Source: Bacillota bacterium (lineage in GTDB: Bacteria; Bacillota; Negativicutes; Sporomusales; UBA7701). Taken from it: a stretch of DNA of 64,000 nt. Location of the stretch: the NCBI GenBank assembly GCA_023415775.1, contig JAEZJM010000018.1, positions 62,001 to 126,000 of the forward strand. Reading direction: 5' to 3'. Shown here piece after piece: positions 59,365-64,000 of this stretch. The translations under genes were made by a program, and so were the position numbers. The first letter of the stretch is position 1. Every line of letters starts with the position of its first letter. The notes under the pieces were generated by a model, which saw only the letters and a list, made by a program, of their open reading frames with translations, did no database searches and was not told the DNA's origin.

Positions 59365-60207
59365 TTAATTGCTGTGGTTAAGTTTCTCGGCGAGGCCGTC
59401 GAGTTCCCGTACCATGGCGCCTGCCTGCTGAGCGGCGTTGGCAATCTCCGTCATAGCCGTCGCTATCTGGCTTATGGATTCGGCAATTTGCTCGATTCGG
59501 CCCCTGGTAAGTTCGCTGCCCGTCTGCACCGCCTTGATAGTGGCCGCTATCTTGTTGACCGAATCGGTGCTGTCGGCCGCCAGCTTGCGAATCTCGTCGG
59601 CTACCACGCCGAAGCCCCGGCCCTGTTCACCTACCCGGGCCGCCTCGATTGCGGCGTTCAAGCCGAGCAGATTGGTCTGGCCGGCGATAGACCGCACCAA
59701 CCCCAGAACCTGATCGGTCTCGCCGACCCGTTCGTTGGACTCGCGGACAACTCTCACCAGTTCCTGGCAGCCAGCGAGTATTTCCTGGGTTTGGGCCGAG
59801 ACCTCCTCGGTGATGCCGGCGAGCGTACAGGTGGTTTGATTGAGATTGGCGGCCATCTCATTGAGCTTTTCCTGCACAACGAGCGGCTGCGTAATAGCGA
59901 TCGAGCCGATTACCTTGCCGTTGTCGCCGGCGACAGGCACAGCCATAGCCAGATAGGGTATTCCGTAAAGTTTCTTATCCACCCTGACCGTGACCTGTTG
60001 GTTCTCATGGACGGCCTTATAGATGCCGCTGCCGGGTTTCAGCTCCGTTCCCGGGTATGCCTTGAGGTCAAGCTCCTTCGCAGGAATATAAACAAGAATT
60101 TTCTCCCGGTCGGTCAGCGTCACGCCGACCTCGCCGCCCAGCGCCCTGTGAACATTAGGCAAGACCCGTTTATAGCAGCTGTATAGATCTTCATTCTGCT
60201 CTGCCAT
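59365..60207 (-). CDS. Soluble methyl-accepting chemotaxis-type receptor
   Basis: A 280-residue cytosolic receptor without membrane helices. The N-terminal part (about 1-110) is a small sensor domain (EVGVTLTDREKILVYIPAKELDL, YGIPYLAMAVPVAGDNGKVIGSIAI). The C-terminal part is a shortened MCP signalling domain whose hairpin tip is AGQTNLLGLNAAIEAARVGEQGRGFGVVADEIRKLA. It is 25 bases past the sigma-54 activator gene and is probably co-transcribed. It may guide movement toward the substrate or signal through a chemotaxis-like pathway. Confidence 0.88.
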   Translation of the reverse strand: MAEQNEDLYSCYKRVLPNVHRALGGEVGVTLTDREKILVYIPAKELDLKAYPGTELKPGSGIYKAVHENQQVTVRVDKKLYGIPYLAMAVPVAGDNGKVIGSIAITQPLVVQEKLNEMAANLNQTTCTLAGITEEVSAQTQEILAGCQELVRVVRESNERVGETDQVLGLVRSIAGQTNLLGLNAAIEAARVGEQGRGFGVVADEIRKLAADSTDSVNKIAATIKAVQTGSELTRGRIEQIAESISQIATAMTEIANAAQQAGAMVRELDGLAEKLNHSN

Positions 60208-60232
60208 GGTTAAATACCCCCTGATCCAATGA

Positions 60233-61843
<1,611 letters not shown>

Positions 61844-61867
61844 CCCATCCTGTCGGGTGCCGCGCAC

Positions 61868-62387
61868 TGCCGAAAAGCATCCCGGCGATTTTCGACAAAT
61901 GCCTCGCTGCAGCCGCTCAAATAATTAGCAATTTTCATGCCAACAAACTACTATTTCGGAAATTTTATCCAAACAAGGCCCGACTTTAGTTCTTGTTCTG
62001 CCGAAAAAAAATAGCCTGGGCAATGGACCCCGACTTCTTCTTTGAAGACGCTAGCTTAAAAAACCGCCTGCCGCGTTTAAGGCTATTTATATTTGTTATC
62101 ATCTTATTCGCCGCTCTTATCACAAATCCCTGCCTGACCTTGCCCCAGGAAACAGATATTGAGGGAGGTCGTATTTCCACGCCCAAACCGATGTATAGCT
62201 ACAATCGGTGAGTGGAACCGTCCGCTAATTCGTTAATATATGTTGCAATTTGTTTAACAAGATTGTTCTAGCGTCTGGCGCTGAATTTTATTCGTAAACT
62301 TAATTTTTCCAAGTAATGAGGACGTTTGCATCGCTTAAAATGCATATAATGTGATTAGCAAGGCAGCACTGCTAGCTGATAAATTGT
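61868..62387. other. Intergenic region left of the recombinase
   Basis: No convincing gene. A 72-codon plus-strand frame starting near 61993 has one hydrophobic stretch (LFIFVIILFAALITNPCL) but no ribosome site. A partial GGAACCGTCC motif at about 62213 recalls the palindrome at 28180. The segment from about 62220 is A/T-rich compared with the nicotinate cluster and may already belong to the mobile element. Confidence 0.35.
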
Positions 62388-62573
62388 CTACTCTTTGTGC
62401 TTAATCATAACGCCCAATACTTGGCGAAAAGCGGATATAATCGGTTCTCGCAACGGTTGCGGTAACTTATCCGGCGAAGAGAATTCCTCGGGGCGTAATA
62501 TTGCCAGGGGCCGGAATTCGCTTTTGTGATTTTTAAAGCCCTGGCAGTTGAATTGTGGTTTAGATTCAGACAC
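62388..62573 (-). CDS. Small hypothetical protein beside the recombinase
   Basis: A 61-residue protein (start GTG 62573; GAGGTGG six bases upstream). The sequence SESKPQFNCQGFKNHKSEFRPLAILRPEE, then PQPLREPIISAFRQVLGVMIKHKE, looks like a compact helical protein. It diverges from the recombinase gene. No family is recognised. Confidence 0.5.
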   Translation of the reverse strand: MSESKPQFNCQGFKNHKSEFRPLAILRPEEFSSPDKLPQPLREPIISAFRQVLGVMIKHKE

Positions 62574-62734
62574 GAATACCACCTCAACATATTCTATGCT
62601 TTGGGGATTGCATTTTTTCCGGCAGGAAAAAAATAAGCCCCAAAATTATAAGCCGGTTGGGCAGCAGGATTTTCGGATTGCTGTATTCCTGTCTGTACTT
62701 GACTTAAGGCTGACAATATGGCGGGAGGATTAAC

Positions 62735-64000
62735 ATGTATGCAATATATGCCCGGGTTTCGACAGAGGATCAAGCCCGCCACGGGTATTCACTTGATTCC
62801 CAAATTAAGTCCTGCCGGGAGCGACTGAAAGGCATGGCTGTTGCCTCGATCCGCGAGTATGTCGATGACGGTTATAGCGGTGAATACATCGAAAGGCCCG
62901 CTCTTGATCGCCTTCGTGAGGATTTGCGGACAGGTACGATTAAAGCTGTATTATTTTATGACCCTGACCGTATGAGCCGCAATTTAACCGTGCAGCTTAT
63001 ATTGGCAGACGAAATAGAAAAGGCCGGTGCAAAGCTTTTCTTTATCACCGGCGATTATGATGCCAGCCCGGAAGGACGCCTGTTCTTTTCCATGAAAGGA
63101 GCTGTTTCCGCTTATGAAAAAGCGAAGATCCGCGAAAGAACAGTCCGGGGAAAACGCCAGAAAGCGGCTCAGGGAAAAATTGTCTTCAATGCTAAGCCAT
63201 ATGGCTACGGGTGGGATGAGGCAAACTCCCTGTATGTGGTTGACGAGGCTCAGGCTGAGGTCGTCAGGCTGATATATGACTTATTCTTAGAGCATAACCT
63301 TGGGACGAGGCTTATCGCTTTAGAGCTGAAACAGCTTGGAATCATAGGACCCAAGAAAAAGCCGCTTTCACCGGTAACAGTACACAAGGTGCTCTCACGG
63401 GAGATGTACTGCGGCACTCATTATCTGTTCCGGCAAAGGGTGCAAAAGACTGGACAAAATCAGCGAAAGATTACCAACATTCCCCCTGAAGAATGGCTTC
63501 CGGTTCGAGTTCCGGCGATCATTTCTCGAGAAAGGTGGGAAAAGGCTCAAATACGTCTTAAAGGGAATCAGAAATTGGCTAAACGGAATTGTCAACATGA
63601 TTATCTGCTGCGCGGCGTCCTCTACTGCTCGCTGTGCGGACGCGGCATGATCGCCACAACCCGTCCGCAACCGCGAAAGACTACAGCGCCAAAGGATTAT
63701 TCTTATTATACGTGCATAACCAAAGAATCTGGAATTTACGCTCTATCTGGCAACCGTTGTCCTTGCATGCGTATTCCAGTAAAATCTTTTGATGAGAAAA
63801 TTTGGAGCATCTTCCGTTCAGTCGCGGAGGGGGAAGAAACTTTTTCTCGTTTCCTTAAACCAGTTGAAACCCATGATAACAGTGCGGAAATTGCCCGACT
63901 CACTTCTTACCGTGATGAGCTGATGAAACGCCAGAGTCAAATTGCTCGTTTGATCAGAGAAGGACTGCTGGACGCCTATGCAGCTGAGGACGAGTTGCGT
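62735..64000 (+). CDS. Large serine recombinase, 3' end outside the window
   Basis: The first 422 residues of a large serine recombinase. The catalytic domain has Ser9 in YARVSTEDQ, VLFYDPDRMSRN, and SPEGRLFFSMKGAVSAYEKAKIRERT with the long helix. The recombinase domain follows (about 180-270, YGYGWDEANSLYVVDEAQAEVVRLIYD), then a zinc ribbon (YCSLCGRGM, CPCM) and the start of a coiled coil. GGGAGGATTAAC precedes the ATG. Such enzymes insert and excise integrative elements or prophages and usually lie at the element's end; here it marks entry into a mobile element to the right. Confidence 0.93.
   Translation, partial: MYAIYARVSTEDQARHGYSLDSQIKSCRERLKGMAVASIREYVDDGYSGEYIERPALDRLREDLRTGTIKAVLFYDPDRMSRNLTVQLILADEIEKAGAKLFFITGDYDASPEGRLFFSMKGAVSAYEKAKIRERTVRGKRQKAAQGKIVFNAKPYGYGWDEANSLYVVDEAQAEVVRLIYDLFLEHNLGTRLIALELKQLGIIGPKKKPLSPVTVHKVLSREMYCGTHYLFRQRVQKTGQNQRKITNIPPEEWLPVRVPAIISRERWEKAQIRLKGNQKLAKRNCQHDYLLRGVLYCSLCGRGMIATTRPQPRKTTAPKDYSYYTCITKESGIYALSGNRCPCMRIPVKSFDEKIWSIFRSVAEGEETFSRFLKPVETHDNSAEIARLTSYRDELMKRQSQIARLIREGLLDAYAAEDELR

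Noticed and set aside
61993..62211. Plus-strand frame with one hydrophobic segment
   Set aside because: No ribosome site and no family; kept only as a note on the intergenic region.

Overview
The window reads as a chromosomal segment of an anaerobic, endospore-forming member of the Bacillota, most likely a Negativicutes of the Sporomusaceae type. The signs are spore genes (a CotF-type coat protein and a YlmC/YmxH-type PRC-barrel protein), an oxygen-sensitive class III ribonucleotide reductase, a molybdopterin respiratory reductase, a B12- and selenium-dependent nicotinate fermentation pathway, and strong AGGAGG-type ribosome binding sites on nearly every gene. The genus is inference. No rRNA, tRNA or CRISPR array was seen.

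Layout. 0-9 kb holds dispersed single genes: a coat protein and a scarred partial copy of its 3' end, a short gene with an in-frame TGA that looks like a true selenoprotein, an orphan NHLP-type RiPP precursor, rsgA, a glycosyltransferase, a YgiD-type dioxygenase, DoxX, a secreted protein and a broken acetyltransferase. 9.7-14.3 kb is an arsenic resistance operon on the minus strand (arsC-arsR-acr3-arsD-arsA-DUF2703). Diverging from it at 14.4-17.3 kb is a plus-strand set: radical SAM/SPASM protein, ECF sigma factor with a Cys-rich tail, AhpD-like protein, DGC zinc-binding protein and a small membrane protein. 17.4-18.7 kb is a MarR/SDR pair. 18.9-27.9 kb is a ttr-type respiratory module: ferredoxin TtrB, NrfD-type TtrC, catalytic TtrA, a three-part sensor (PhnD-like lipoprotein, histidine kinase, NarL-type regulator), TatA and an unknown protein.

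28-38 kb carries small genes and intergenic repeats, the nrdR-nrdD-nrdG operon with two NrdR boxes, two 6-phosphogluconate dehydrogenase paralogues facing each other across a PfkB kinase, and the PRC-barrel gene.

38-62 kb is the centrepiece: a complete nicotinate fermentation cluster on the minus strand, matching the pathway described in Eubacterium barkeri. Nicotinate dehydrogenase (NdhS, L, M, F) makes 6-hydroxynicotinate. Hnr reduces it, Ena opens the ring to 2-formylglutarate, and Hgd and Hmd give 2-methyleneglutarate. B12-dependent Mgm rearranges this to 3-methylitaconate, Mii isomerises it to dimethylmaleate, DmdAB hydrates that, and Dml cleaves dimethylmalate to propionate and pyruvate. 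Added genes are an MFS carrier, a GlmL-type ATPase, selenium/molybdenum maturation proteins (YqeB-like and two XdhC-like), two uncharacterised proteins (UPF0280 and AA_synth), a soluble chemoreceptor and a sigma-54 activator with a doubled sensor module. A near-consensus sigma-54 promoter sits just upstream of ndhS. The right edge enters a mobile element through a large serine recombinase cut by the window end.
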